Assembly: GCA_963556145.1 (NCBI GenBank)
Contig: OY744473.1
Span: forward strand, 62,001 to 126,000
DNA length: 64,000 nucleotides
Source of the DNA: Hygrocybe punicea
Lineage: Eukaryota > Basidiomycota > Agaricomycetes > Agaricales > Hygrophoraceae
Reading direction: 5' to 3'
Shown: piece by piece, positions 1 to 11,169 of the stretch
Layout of the letters: each line of letters begins with the position of its first letter
Position numbering within the stretch: position 1 is the first letter of the stretch
The notes under the pieces: generated by a model
Told to the model about the DNA's origin: nothing
What the model saw: only the letters and a program-made list of their open reading frames with translations
Database searches by the model: none
Translations under genes and position numbers: made by a program

Positions 1-1173
1 TGACTGGTCTTGAGGGGAGGTAAATAGAAATACAACCATGAAGCTACAACATGTCCAACTCCACCATGTGTTCACCATGAGGCGTACATGAGGCGTCCTC
101 ATGTCGATGTTCTCGCGATCCAACTGGAGGCCCGGGTGTCATTGAGGAATAGAGGGGGTCCGGATGACTCGGATGATTTGTCATCGGATCATGTGATGTG
201 CAGAATTGCCTATTCGGGGTCTACACTTGCTGCAACAGGCAAGTGTGCAGTCTGGCAAGTGCGTTGCATGGTCGGGTCGAAGATGGGTATCGTCCAGTGT
301 GGGGTTGGTGATGAGAGTGTCTTGAGGTGGTGTGGATGTAATGGCAAGGTCGGTATGAAAGAAAATGAAGGAATGTATAAAGGAAAAAACCAACTAGGAC
401 AGTGGGCTGGTCGAGGCCAGACATGTGAACAGCACAAGCTGTACCGGATGATGATGTCTGTGTTGATGACGTATCGAGGAGCGATGTCTTGTCCTGTTTG
501 TGGAACAAGAAGGTCCACTTGATGTCGGTATTCGTCCAAGAAAGGGTATCATTGTAAACGAGTGTGGGAGATATCAAGGTTATGGAAAAGGTTAAATGAA
601 TGTGGGTCCAGGTTTCGAGTCATGGCATGAGTGACAAGCTGTGGGAACAAGTCGTCGGGTACTGCATTGAAGCGGTGTCGTGCGAACAATATGCGATAGG
701 GGTTGGTTCACTGTTTGGGAAGTCGTATGGTCTGTGGTCGAAGTCCAAAAGAATGTGCTTCAGCAATGGTCGGATTAGAGAGAACAGTGAAATGTCCCGT
801 GATCGAGGATTGTTCAGAGTTCGCATGCAGGTGAGGAATGTCGTCGGATCGTCAGGGAGGATAATGGTAGGCACAGGGTACGAAAGTGGAAACCATATAT
901 CCAGGAATGGCAATTGTCAATTACGTGTCGATATATTGTCGAGGTGGAAGTCAGAAGTATCAATGGTGGAAGGGTTTCGGTGCCGATGCCAAAGATAGAA
1001 CATAACAAGGTAAAAACCGATCAGGAAGGTGATGGCGATGCTGCCAATGATGATTACGGTAATTAGCTGTGTTGGGAGTACAGCCATTGTAAATCGGTTT
1101 GTTGTGGGATGAAGTCAACAATATGTCAGGGCAAGGGAAAAGACAATAGCAATGATGTCCGTCGGCAAGGAGA
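1..1173. other. No supported gene
   Basis: Open frames occur on both strands but none has domain-like composition, a consistent splice model or a recognisable motif. The frames are rich in short low-complexity runs and overlap each other. I see nothing here beyond the probable 3' flank of the reverse-strand gene that ends at 1174. Confidence 0.4.
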
Positions 1174-2283
1174 CTATTCGGGTACAGCAAGGTCACGTGG
1201 GATATGTCCATGGTCGGTCTGGATTGTTCTAGAAGAAGAAAGGATGAAAAGAGAACAAGAACAAGAATAAACAATGATGTCCAAAAGAAGACAAAAGGTA
1301 AAGGGGAACAAAAAAGGAAGGTATGGTAAAGTGGAATCGTCATCATGGGTAGCGGAGTCGGAATCGGAGTTGCGGAGTTGAAAAATGTAACATTGGTCAT
1401 CTTCACCAGTGTGCCACGTCTGGGGTAGTAAATGTCAGATTGATAGATAATGTAGCGCATATACTTACAATATCCGGCTTGGGCGGTGGTGGCATGTAAA
1501 TGAAGATCACAGCCTCCCCTTTTTTTGCCTTCGCAGCAGAAATCATAACGTTGTAGCCAATGTTGTTCGTTACAAGCTTGCGTTGCCCTTTGAGTGGTGT
1601 CTCGAAACGCCACTGCATTTTCAATACATTGATTGCGTCAATTTGGCAGGGTGTTGTTTTTGCAATAGCACGAGAAAAGGTTTCGAAATCTGTGTTGCTG
1701 TCAAGGACAAATGGGGCACGCTGGAGGGTTCGAAGTGACGAGGCTGGGTCTGGTTTACCACGCAATTTTTTCATTCCTGCAGCAGGGGGTGTTGAACTTT
1801 CAATAAATAGGTAAAAGGTGATGGGTTTTGAGGGCTCAGCATCATCATCTGAACCTTCAAGGCTATCGCTGATTTTGTCGGTCTTGGTCTTTTTCTTTGA
1901 GAGGACTTTCTTCCCCTTCTTTGTTTTTTTGGGCCCTAGTTCATCTTGTTGATCGGCCTTCCTCTTCCCCTTTCGTGAATGGTTGTGTTCTCTGGTTCCT
2001 TTGTTTTCTTTGCCGTCTTTGCTGCTTGTGCCAGTTCGAGCTAGATAAAGCATCTGGTAAGGCTAAACCAAAAAGAAACCCTTTAGCACTTACGAATTTC
2101 TTGATTCACGGCTTGAGCTCGTATTGGGGGGGGATCACTTGCAGCCTGAGCATCATCCGAGTCTGATTCAGATTGAGTGACACTAGTAAGCTCATCGGTT
2201 TCATCGGAAGATGCTGGGCTTTGAGAACTCTGGGTGTCGGTCTCAACTTCAGGGACATTGAGCTTGAGCTTGAGACGTCCCAT
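1174..2283 (-). CDS. Unknown three-exon protein, 335 aa
   Basis: Three exons (2283-2094, 2040-1469, 1419-1174) joined by 53- and 49-bp introns with GT-AG ends give an unbroken frame of 335 codons plus stop, which supports the model. The start is the ATG before MGRLKLKLN; a longer frame upstream lacks protein-like composition. The N-terminal third is Ser/Asp/Glu-rich, followed by a very basic Lys/Arg patch typical of a nuclear-localisation signal (residues about 75-120). A more globular middle contains FETFSRAIAKTTPC. The C-terminal exon is acidic and then hydrophobic. I do not recognise a catalytic family. It could be a nuclear protein or a TE-linked ORF; the layout of disordered acidic/basic N-terminus plus a small globular part is common among agaricomycete hypothetical proteins. 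Confidence 0.6.
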
Positions 2284-2494
2284 GGTGGTGATGGAACGAA
2301 CACAAGAGGACCTCTCAAATTGTACAAGTTCTCGGTGTTTACAAAAAAACGTGATTCTCATTACATTTGGGCACGACTGTCATCCCAAACAGGATGGCCT
2401 TGCTGACAACAATGATAATGGATGGATATGAACGAAAGCAAGCATAAGACTCAGTTTGTTACAGTGCAGTTTTGTAACTTTTGAAACAAAATCC

Positions 2495-3485
2495 TTAGAG
2501 GAATGTCAATAGAGATGGAGAGCGAAGACAGCTGGTATCACTACGGACAGTAAAGGCGGGTGGTGAGCGCTGAGCATACCGTTTCGCACCCTGGAAATGA
2601 AAATTTTCACGGTTACTACCACCCTGAAATTTGTCAAACGTCCTAAGTCCAAGTGCCAGCGCAGTAGCGCCATCTCCAGGCTTAGACAGGATCACCTAGG
2701 TTGTTAGTTTTGGACATCGTCGAGAAAAAAGGGCATGCGGTGGGGCGAAGAGCGCTGGCCCACCTGAGAACTTGACCTCCGACTCGCGGTATGCGACGTC
2801 GACGTCGGTAAAGTTGTACTTCTTAAGTAGGTTGAGAATATCCCTAGAAGAATTGTAAGCCTGCTCGCCGGTGGTAGTAGTATCTGGCATTACGCCGACC
2901 CAGATCGTGACGGGAGTGGTATAGACTGTCCCATCCACAAGGGGCTTGATGGGTGCGATGTCGTCGTAGTGTCCTCGTCCTTCTCATCCTCCTGGTCCTC
3001 TTGGTCCTCCTAGTCGTCGTTCTTCTCAACCCAGGTGAAACGGACAAGGTCGACGGACGAGAGCTGAATGCCTCTCTGGTCGATGAGCTTGACGACCTAT
3101 GTAAGGAATGTCAACCCGCGGATAGCTGCCCGTCGAGAACGCCACGAATCTCAGCACGAATTCGCTCCCACAAACCATCCTCGCCGAGTTTGTGATTTTC
3201 GGGGATGGTACGGAGCTTCATCAGACGACGATAGGCCTCAGGCCCATCGGGAGGGACGAATTTGTCGCAGGACGTCCTGTAGATAAGCTTGGGACCGCGA
3301 CCACTGGGACCAGAGAGACCCTCAGATTTTTCCGGAATGTGTGCAGGTGGGTGCACGCACTGAGTCCGCAGCCTGCGGACACGCCTGTTTGGAGTCCCTT
3401 TGCCGGGTTTGGAAGAATGCCAATCCCAAGCTGAGGTGCTTAGCGCCCGACGGGCTCTTGTTTTCCCACTTCTAAGTTCTAACAA
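2495..3485 (-). pseudogene. Decayed agaricomycete hypothetical protein
   Basis: Two good blocks are readable on the reverse strand. The first (about 3290-3111) contains PPDGPEAYRRLMKLRTIPEN and LWERIRAEIRGVLDG. The second (2938-2740) contains TVYTTPVTIWVGVMPDTTTT and YRESEVKFSGG. From memory, blocks of this kind occur in the same order in a widespread family of uncharacterised agaricomycete proteins. Between them a TAG stop and a one-base frame change fall in an acidic EDQEDQEDE stretch, and the usual C-terminal part is missing after GGPALFAP. I therefore call it a truncated, frameshifted copy. It lies just upstream of the 335-aa gene on the same strand. Confidence 0.6.
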
Positions 3486-3956
3486 ACCCGCGATACCACC
3501 TTCAAAGCTTTTGCATGGTTATAAACCAAGTTTGTCGTCGCAACCTATCCCCACTCGGGCCGCGCTCACTGCAAACGATTCAGGCGCCCCAGACGCAGGC
3601 GGAGATTGATGGATGTACCGCTCGCATTCGTAGTCAGCTGAAAAGTCTTCGTTCAGACGAAGTCGCTAGCATTGCGCAGAATGTGGCTTCTCGAGAGACC
3701 GTCCTTAACCAAGAGATCGCCTGGCTGAGGCACATAGTTGTCGGTAATTTGGTCGTATTCATGAAGTACCTGGTTAGAACTTGGTCAATTATTGTCATTG
3801 GGTATGTCGACGTGGAAATCCATCTATATATTTTTTTTTCGGAGGCACTGATGTCCAAATGCGCTTCTTTTTGACATGGGTGCAGGCTACTCATGGGACG
3901 ATTTGGTGCATCCAACCTTTTCGCATATCCAGATACACTTGGCCTCATGGTTTCAC

Positions 3957-6098
3957 AGATGTCTCAGCGTTTTTGTCTGTCGTCTTCTTTGCAACTGGTG
4001 CCTCCTTTGTCTTGGGCATCATCTATGTCTGGTGCATCATCGCCAACGCTCCCCTCATCGTTGCTTTGTATCGTCGCACATTCGGGCATTTATCAGGGCA
4101 TTTATCGCTTGTAAACAGCAGTGAGTGGATGACTCGATGCATATAAATCTGGTTACGCTTGACGGTGTGTGCTATCTGTGTCAGTGAATCCCATGCTCTT
4201 CAAAGCTTTGCAGAAAAACCAATGTCAGGCTGCAAAACACAAATTGTCAGCTGCTCCCAGCTCGGCTCAGGATCTACGCGAATTTGACCTCGATATCGCT
4301 AAATTTCTGTATGCTGTTGTTCCCTGCTATGGCAATGGCCCTGTTTTCTAATACATCCATTCTTTACCCCCCACCCCACCACCCAGCCTCCAACTGTCTA
4401 GTATCATGTACGAAAGATCGACCACTGGGTTTCATAAAGCCCTCTACTCCGCTCGCGACGTCCTGAGAGACGGAGGACGTCATACCTCCAACATGGCGGA
4501 CACGTCTGACCCTGGTGGTCTCATCACATCGATCTTGGATGGCGACGCGATTTCAAAGATTGTCGCGTTACTTGGTGAGGATGATGACGAATTGACGTCG
4601 AGCCCGATCAGCACTTTCGTTAATGACTATAACATTTTCTACGAACCTTTGAGCGAGTTGGCAAGCACGAGTCAAGCGTATTGTTCGTTGTTCTGGGATG
4701 CTGGCGGGGATTGGGTTGTTGTTGCATTCAAGTCAGTCATCGGGATGATTTTCATTGCTTTATTCTGGAGGCTGACTATAGAACTGGTCTGCTCTTTAAG
4801 AGGCACAGGTCCAGCATCGTTTGAAGAATGGATAACCGATTTCAGTGCTACGTTAGTACGACCCAGATCCATACTTCTAACTACGAAAACTTAGGAATTC
4901 CTGTCCAGTTTCGTCAAAGCATCAGGATATATTCCCGGCTTCCACAATGGTGTGTTTTCTCTGCTATTGGACGTGTCGGAAGAATGACGTCTTCACGCTC
5001 TACACTAGTCCACCGAGGATTTAAAGAAGTAGGGAGATACTACTCATTAACACGCGCCTGTTGAATCAAAACCTTGTAGCGACTCTTTCCAGATGACCAA
5101 GAACGATTACCCTATGGTACAAACTCTTAAGACATTTTCCAATATCCCCCTGACTGCTGATTTTCGTTTTATTCTAGACACGATTGCAGCTGGGATTGAA
5201 ATAGCTACGGATGAGCTGGCCAAAGGGAAACCACCTGGTACCAAGATTCACGTTTGGTTCACCGGACACAGTCTGGGCACAGCCATTGCTTCGTTGGCTT
5301 ACTCGAAAGCTCTCCTCTCTAAGGACATCGGATCAAGCGCTCTTCTACGGGATGCATACCTCTTTGCCACTCCAATTGTCGTACGTTGTCTTGTTACATT
5401 ACGTCGAGACACTTCCTCAAATTGCTATGGTGAATACAGTCAGATATTGTCAGCCGTGAGGGTTGGTTAAATTTTAATGATGATACTTACTGTCCCATTT
5501 TGATAACTGGAATCACTCGCAGCGTTGCACAAGGGCTTGCGCACCGACCCTGAGGTTCCCAGATCCATGTGGCGCGTTACGAACCGAAACGACTTCGTTG
5601 CCACTGGTCTCCCGTCTCTTGGCGATTTCAGAGATGTTGACTTGGACCCTGGTGAGCTATCTTCATGCCGTTGTGTGGTAGGAACCATGAAACATAAATG
5701 TGGATCCAGAAAATCTATTCAACTTCTGTCACCTTGGCATTGAAATCTTCTTGAAACCATCTCCCCTCTCATGCGAGGTTCAAGGCCAAGACCTGGATCC
5801 AAAGTCGTCTCGGCCGACGTGAAATCTGATTTCAGCAGCGAAGAGATTACGGCCATGAGGCAGGACGCTGTGTTACGTGGTTTGACTGTGAAGAAGATGT
5901 TCTTGGCCTCTCAGCACATACCATTCATCGGACGATTGGCCGCGCATTCTCCTGTCAATTATTGGGTATTTGTTGATATCTTATTCACGGGATATGGCTA
6001 TCTTCTCATACCAGTTTCGTTCGACATCCTTACAGGATCGACTTGAACAAGTTGCTCCCAAGAGATGTGGTCCGAGGGCTCGTGAATGGTGGCAATGA
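3957..6098 (+). CDS. Class-3 lipase-like alpha/beta hydrolase
   Basis: Predicted triacylglycerol lipase of the fungal lipase_3 family. The nucleophile elbow GHSLG lies at about 5268-5282 (WFTGHSLGTAIASLAYSKAL). Upstream is a block VVVAFKGTGPASFEEWITDF formed by splicing at about 4728/4800, and VHRGFKERLFPDDQERLPYD formed by splicing three short exons between 4893 and 5180. Downstream is a conserved-looking MWRVTNRNDFVATGLPSLGD with a plausible catalytic Asp, and a final exon gives the stop at 6096-6098. An N-terminal hydrophobic segment (ASFVLGIIYVWCIIANAPLI, about 4000-4060) suggests a membrane anchor. At least eight introns of about 40-90 bp are needed and all have GT-AG ends, so apparent stops lie in introns. 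The first exon is unresolved: a coiled-coil-like frame at 3515-3745 could belong to it. Confidence 0.8.
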
Positions 6099-6305
6099 GC
6101 AAAAGTCTCAAGACTTACGAACACCGGAATATAGTTTTTAGGACAAGTGGATGTACATTATAGTGCTAAAGAAGCTTCAATCTCACAACCTATTTAAATG
6201 CTACTACCGACAGGAATCTGATATGAAGATATTGAGAAGTTCGGGCATTGAGAAGTTCGGGCATGATAAACTAGTTGTCCTGAGTTGCAAGGCAAGATAT
6301 ACCTC
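6099..6305. other. Short intergenic stretch
   Basis: Space between the lipase stop and the reverse-strand GPI-like tail; an open frame of low quality only. Confidence 0.3.
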
Positions 6306-6600
6306 TCACAAGAACAACATCGCACCGCCCATCAAAACACCTAAAGCTGCAGTGGACCCTGCAGCCACCTCCCGACCCACAGAGCTGCTCGACCCCGATC
6401 CCGCAGTCCCCGTTGCTTTTGGCGGTGAAGTGGAGGACGAGTCCGTAGTCTTGGAATTCAAAATAGTGCCTCGATCCCCAGGATCTCGTCCGCCCTGACG
6501 CTCGGTGGTATGCCACCAAAAGGACGGCAAAGAGGAATTTTGATGTTGTTTATATGACGTTCCTCGCACACGGGACTCCAAGACTGGAGGAGCTTGAATT
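6306..6600 (-). pseudogene. C-terminal tail of a GPI-anchored-type protein, cut by a transposon
   Basis: The reverse-strand frame ends in a Ser/Thr/Gly-rich stretch (SSTSPPKATGTAGSGSSSS) followed by a terminal hydrophobic run (STAALGVLMGGAMLFL) and a stop, the classical layout of a GPI-anchor attachment signal on a fungal surface protein. Going upstream, the frame loses coding character and runs into the inverted terminal repeat of the element at 6600-7800. I could not find the missing N-terminal part on the other side of that element, so either earlier exons are lost or the similarity is only to the anchor signal. Confidence 0.35.
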
Positions 6601-6698
6601 ACAGCTGATTCGGAAATTCTTGTCCCACGGTTCAAAAAGTGCGAAAAAAATCAAAAAAATCAAAAAAAATCAAAAAAACATTTGCTCCCTCAATACCA
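6600..6698 (+). repeat. Left TIR of the 1.2-kb mariner-like element
   Basis: Begins TACAGCTGATTCGGAAATTC, passes through a run of A-rich TC-spaced units and ends at CAATACCA. It pairs in reverse complement with 7684-7800. Confidence 0.75.
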
Positions 6699-6778
6699 GC
6701 TAGAATCGCCTACATTTACATGGTCAGACCCATAAACCCTCAGAGAACACCCTAATGAAGATCTTTGCACATTAACAG

Positions 6779-7097
6779 ATGTCAATTTCTCGAAGATTTA
6801 CATGGTTTGTGAAGACCAATTGCGCCTTCGCTGGCTTCTCCACATCGGAATACGAGTTTGGGAATCCAAATGGAGACACCTTTATTGGCATAGACAAGGT
6901 TTCAGAAGCTGAGGGTGTCAAGAAAGATGTTCTGTCAAGGTACAGTCGTCTCCCACTTGCCTGCCATGACACTCATTCTCAATCAGTTTAGCAATAGCGG
7001 AATCAACGATTGGGACGATTCGCACCTCCCAGGCCCTCCCAAAACTAGGCAGAGGCCCCGTGCCGTTTTCAACAAGTGGGTTCAAATGTTGCAATGA
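6779..7097 (+). CDS. Small spliced ORF inside the element, 88 aa
   Basis: Two exons (6779-6939 and 6992-7097) separated by a 52-bp GT-AG intron give 88 codons plus stop in one frame. The N-terminal half contains FVKTNCAFAGFSTSEYEFGN and the C-terminal half is Pro/Arg-rich with NDWDDSHLPGPPKTRQRP. I recognise no family. Clean splicing and absence of internal stops suggest it is or was a gene carried by the element, or a captured gene piece. A further frame (7147-7407, with CYACGNSIAND) may be another exon. Confidence 0.35.
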
Positions 7098-7683
7098 GCA
7101 GTTGCTGAGTGGCCGATAGGGACAGTGAAGACGTTAAGCAAAGAGTTTGTTGGCTTTCCCTACTACTCCGAGTGGGTTCGAGATGATGGGGCAAGCAAAT
7201 TCTCGCATCAAAGGAGTGGAACACAACTGTTATGCTTGTGGCAACAGCATCGCCAACGACACCAAAGAGCAGCAATCAGCGAGAGTATTAGGTGTGTACT
7301 CTCTGTCAGTTTGCATTCAAGGTCATACTCCAGAGTCACTCAGTCACTCCACTCTGTCTCAGACTCTGGGTCTGTTCGGCAAGCCTTGGGCAGTCCCCAA
7401 ATATTGAAGTACTATTGTGTTCGGTGCCAGTAATGTTTTAACATATACTCTGTGTATACCAACTTCCTTGCCTTATCCATAGTAACTGCTGTTGTGCCTG
7501 CTTCAACAATTTCATGTTCAGGATACCCACTCACTCGAATTGATCTCGTAGAAGAATTTTGGTTAGGCTGCCTTAGGCAATGTGCTTGGTGGAGACACCA
7601 ACAGATTCAAGCCTTCCAGCAGTGGCTGCAACACTCCTTGTTTCATTTTGTAGCTGATATGGCAGTAACCCATGGTGAATGAA

Positions 7684-7800
7684 TGGTATTGAGGGAGCAA
7701 ATGTTTTTTTGATTTTTTTTGATTTTTTTGATTTTTTTGATTTTTTTGATTTTTTTCGCACTTTTTGAACCGTGGGACAAGAATTTCCGAATCAGCTGTA
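7684..7800 (-). repeat. Right TIR of the 1.2-kb mariner-like element
   Basis: Reverse complement of the left TIR, with about two more copies of the T7-GA unit than the left arm, a likely slippage difference. Confidence 0.75.
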
Positions 7801-7886
7801 ATGGGAGAAAGTGAGTCCTCACTTGTGAGAATGTCCATTCCTTGACTTTTCATTGACGTGGCTAAATTCTGCTCTCTTAGAGGTTA

Positions 7887-8255
7887 ATGGCGGAATCTCT
7901 CAAGTTATTCCCAAGTCTCAAATGCCTTTACATTTGGGGTAGAAATAATGGGATCAGTCATGAGTTCCTTCCACCAGAGGAAGTGGCCGATTTCGTCACA
8001 ACGGTCGCCAACCACTGTGTAAATGTGGAGTCTTTTACTGAAGTTACTGATCTTGCTGGGGCTCTTGGACACTACAAGGCCGTAAAAATTCAATGGGGCC
8101 ACGATGGCACTGTAACTTTTCAGGAGCGGCTAGGCTGCGGGCACATTATAGGATGTGAGGAGGATGATTTGCCATGTATTTGGTTTGAATTTGTCTGCAG
8201 AAGTGGTTTAAGCTTTTGCAAGGAGGCACTCCGACTTTGGGAAAATTCGTCGTAG
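7887..8255 (+). pseudogene. F-box/LRR-like C-terminal fragment
   Basis: A 122-codon frame with FPSLKCLYIWG, FLPPEEVADFVTTVANHC and VNVESFTEVTD resembles the degenerate leucine-rich tail of agaricomycete F-box proteins. No F-box helix is found upstream; the transposon at 6600-7800 lies immediately before it. I take it as a partial gene or 3' exon. The assignment rests on composition and spacing, not on a diagnostic motif. Confidence 0.4.
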
Positions 8256-9572
8256 CCTTACCCGGATGTCATCATGCTGTGAATCATGCTGTAGTGCAGT
8301 TAGGGTTTTAGAAGCTACCAGCACAGGGCATTCGTCGGCAACATTACAATGCGTTTCCTGCCATTCCTGCTAGAATAACTCGGCATCATCGAGAACCCCC
8401 ACCGTGGTCGATCACAATTGTCGAGTGGCATGGGTCCAGGGTGTATTGGTATCATCCACGACCGCAACGAACCCACTTCCATAGCATCAGACAGGTGTTC
8501 CTTAGATGAGATGCTTGCTCGTCTCCCTCGACTGTACCTGTTGCTGGACTCTATTGCCGACAGGTTAGGCCATCCGATGACAGGATCAAAAGGCAAACAG
8601 GAAAATGGCGACCCATATGAGAAAGATCGTCATCCGCACAGAACGCGAAAGGACAAAACGAAGGGGGCTGGGGGTGAAATATTACCTCGACAGTCAAATT
8701 TCGTTGGGGAAGGAAGCGTCAGTAAACGGTTGACCCTGATCCAAGTTACGAGCCAAGCAAGGCTGGCATGCGATGGGAAATCAACGCACAACCATTTTTT
8801 CGGCAAGTCTGCAGCACCATTTATTTCTTACAACATCCTTTTGACCGATATTGCAGTCTTTAGGCCAACGAAAATTCTGTTCTCAATTTCAACTTATTTC
8901 CATCGAATGAATGTGGCGGCCATGCCATCCATGGACCTGTGCTGCTTTTGAACGCGTCTAGAATCTCATCCATAGATCTCAACCAGCTATTCGCGGTGAA
9001 CAATATGAACCTCGGAGGCGATCCAGATGGTCAAGACTTGTATCATCGATTAAACGGTCGACTGGCAGGGTGTTAACAACCCACAGATGCGAACCGCGAG
9101 TTCCTTCGAAGGAGGATCGGACTTGTCGGAATCCTATGACAACGAAACCTGGATTGAAACTGGAGTCCGAGTTGGTGTAAGTATCACGAGGTGGCTAAAG
9201 GTACCACTACCCTTTGCTGATCAGATACAAAGGCTGCTATCAACCGTGCAGTCGACGCTATTTACGACTAGATGGCACGAGTACGATGTCAATGTCTTGT
9301 GCCCGACAGCATTCAGGAGAGCAGAGCACAGGAACATGAACCATAGTAGCGCCTAATTGTCCACAGGTTCGACCAGCCGATTTTTTGGCACATATTGTAT
9401 CTCGAAAAGGTTCCTTCTTGCCTGTCCATCTCGCATCCATGGTGCTGTACTAGCCAAGAACCCCAGTCTTAATGTCTCCTTTCGTTCAACCCATAACTAC
9501 GTCAGAGTCTAATCAAAGTGCATTACCGGAATTCCTCGTTTTGCTAGAAACAGTTAGTAAGACACCCAAAAA
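8256..9572. other. No supported gene
   Basis: A 177-codon forward frame (8418-8951) and an 89-codon frame (9087-9356) are present, but neither shows motifs or a splice model that extends it, and the reverse strand is also partly open. They could be remnants of a decayed gene. Confidence 0.35.
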
Positions 9573-11003
9573 CTAATCAACTTCAACGTCCTCGATCCTT
9601 TCGAGTACCCGAGGCTTTCCATCCTCTCCACGATTCATATAATCGACCCATCGATACAGCATTCTTATTCGTTTACCTCCCTGTGTCTTCCCATGGTGTC
9701 CCTCATTTTCTGCCAGCACCGCTTTTGCAACGGTCATCCACTTGTCTAGCTCAGAAGCAGAAATTGGGTCCTGGCGGTGACGACGATATTGCTCACATAG
9801 AACCTCCATTTTGATCGTGTGCAACTTCTTGAGGGGCTTAAGGAATATGATATGTTCCTGTGCCGTGCAAAAAGTCGAGTAAGTCAAGATCTTTTATGTA
9901 TACCGAAAAAAAATCTATCATCAGGCTCCAAGTCCATTTCCAGCCACTACTCCTGAACAGAGGTCACAGACCAACAGCAACGACAGCGAAAATAATAATA
10001 ATTGAAAAGGAGAGAAAGTGTTACTAACTGGGTTAATCCAGTTGGGGAACTTGAGAGTTTTGAGGTTGAGAACCATTTTGGCAATATCTATGGGATCATT
10101 GGTTTAGGTTTCACGTATGCAGCCGTTCCCAAAAAAAAAAGGTTTGTGAAGACACCCACATTTGATTGTTTCAGGACCCATGTCGAACCCCTGTAAATCT
10201 TCCAGCGTCTCACTGGGCTTATTGAACAGGCCCACAAAGTTATTCCACCCTTTCATCTTAATACTGGAGATGACTGCGCAAACCCGTGGACAAGAAGGGA
10301 TAACATAATTTGCATAACAAGCCGGGAGGACGAGCGTGCGGACTTGAGGAAAAACGGCTCTGTCAAAGAAACTGGATAGCACCGTGTATGGGAACATGAC
10401 AATGCAAAGCGTATGCATATTAGGGAGTGAGGACAGACAGCTAACAACCTCCGAGAGCCATTCGGGGTGCCCGTCTATCTGTTTGAGGTCAACGACCCTG
10501 TATATATGAGAAATAATTAGGCTCGCAGGCTGGTTCTCAATCAGAAACAAAGGTGGGGAAATCGGGACACACCGAATGTATGCAGCCAAAGCCGTGTTCT
10601 CAAAACGGCTGGCAATCATGTAATGGCAATAGTTGAACCGTTGAACACCACTGCCAGGATCACGATGAGTGCGCATAACAAGATGCTCCCAAAGAAGAGG
10701 CAAACAGACGTTCCTCAGCAATCGGCATGTCTGTGATAGTGCTCTCAGGACGTCCTGGCATTCCCAATACGAATCCTCGCTGAACGTGAGGAACGTGAGG
10801 TTCGAGTCGGTCACATTGTCAGCAACTTGAAAGTTCGAGATGATTTGGAGTATGAGTTCCACAGGTAAACGAAGGTGGCCTCGAACAGGATTGCTCAGAC
10901 CTTCTGTTGGGTCTGAGCTTACGACTTGAGTTCGTGGTCGCTTCAAGTTTATCGCCTGGGACTCCATCATGCCCACTTGTGCTAGAGGGCCGTTGCTTTG
11001 CAC
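9573..11003 (-). CDS. F-box-like protein with LRR-type tail
   Basis: The first exon (from 11003) has an F-box-like block, HLRLPVELILQIISNF, around residues 45-60, followed by a conserved-type LSQTCRLLRNVCLPLLWEHL. F-box proteins recruit substrates to SCF ubiquitin ligases through Skp1. A GT-AG intron at about 10166-10095 removes a TAA stop and links to IAKMVLNLKTLKFPNW. The last exon contains HIIFLKPLKKLHTIKMEVLC and ends at 9573 with RIEDVEVD. Joining the last two exons needs a one-base slip in an eight-T run near 9906-9914; otherwise the final exon could be a separate short gene starting at 9921. So the 5' part is solid and the 3' join is inferred. Confidence 0.65.
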
Positions 11004-11169
11004 GGCATATCCTCGTCCTCTCCAATCAAATGAACACTATATTCACACAAAAATTGTACTGCTTTGATTTAATTAAATTGTCACTATACTGCTGTAAATA
11101 TAGATATATATTTCTACACTCAAGATGGTCATATTAATACAAGTTGCAGTGAAGGTATTTAGAAATCAC
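11004..11169. other. Likely 3' boundary of the Helitron
   Basis: A-T-rich stretch between the CpG-poor Helitron and the F-box gene start. A Helitron 3' end (hairpin followed by CTRR) should lie here on the reverse strand, but I could not identify one with confidence. Confidence 0.3.

Larger units (their letters stand above)
6600..7800. mobile_element. Non-autonomous Tc1/mariner-like element with long TIRs
   Basis: The ends are inverted repeats: TACAGCTGATTCGG at 6600 is matched in reverse complement by the sequence ending at 7800. TA dinucleotides at 6600-6601 and 7799-7800 fit the TA target duplication of Tc1/mariner elements, leaving CAGCTG...CAGCTG as the true ends. The TIRs are about 99 and 117 bp, differing mainly in the number of internal seven-to-eight-A plus TC units. 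No transposase is encoded inside, but a small spliced frame is (6779-7097). The larger mariner at 20815-23883 also begins CAGCTG but its TIRs otherwise differ, so the two belong to different families. Confidence 0.75.

Noticed and set aside
88..1008. Several overlapping ORFs of 64-144 codons
   Set aside because: Low-complexity, mutually overlapping, no motifs or splice model.
11004..11169. Candidate Helitron 3' terminus (CTAA or TATAG near 11080-11160)
   Set aside because: No hairpin plus CTRR followed by T could be read with confidence.
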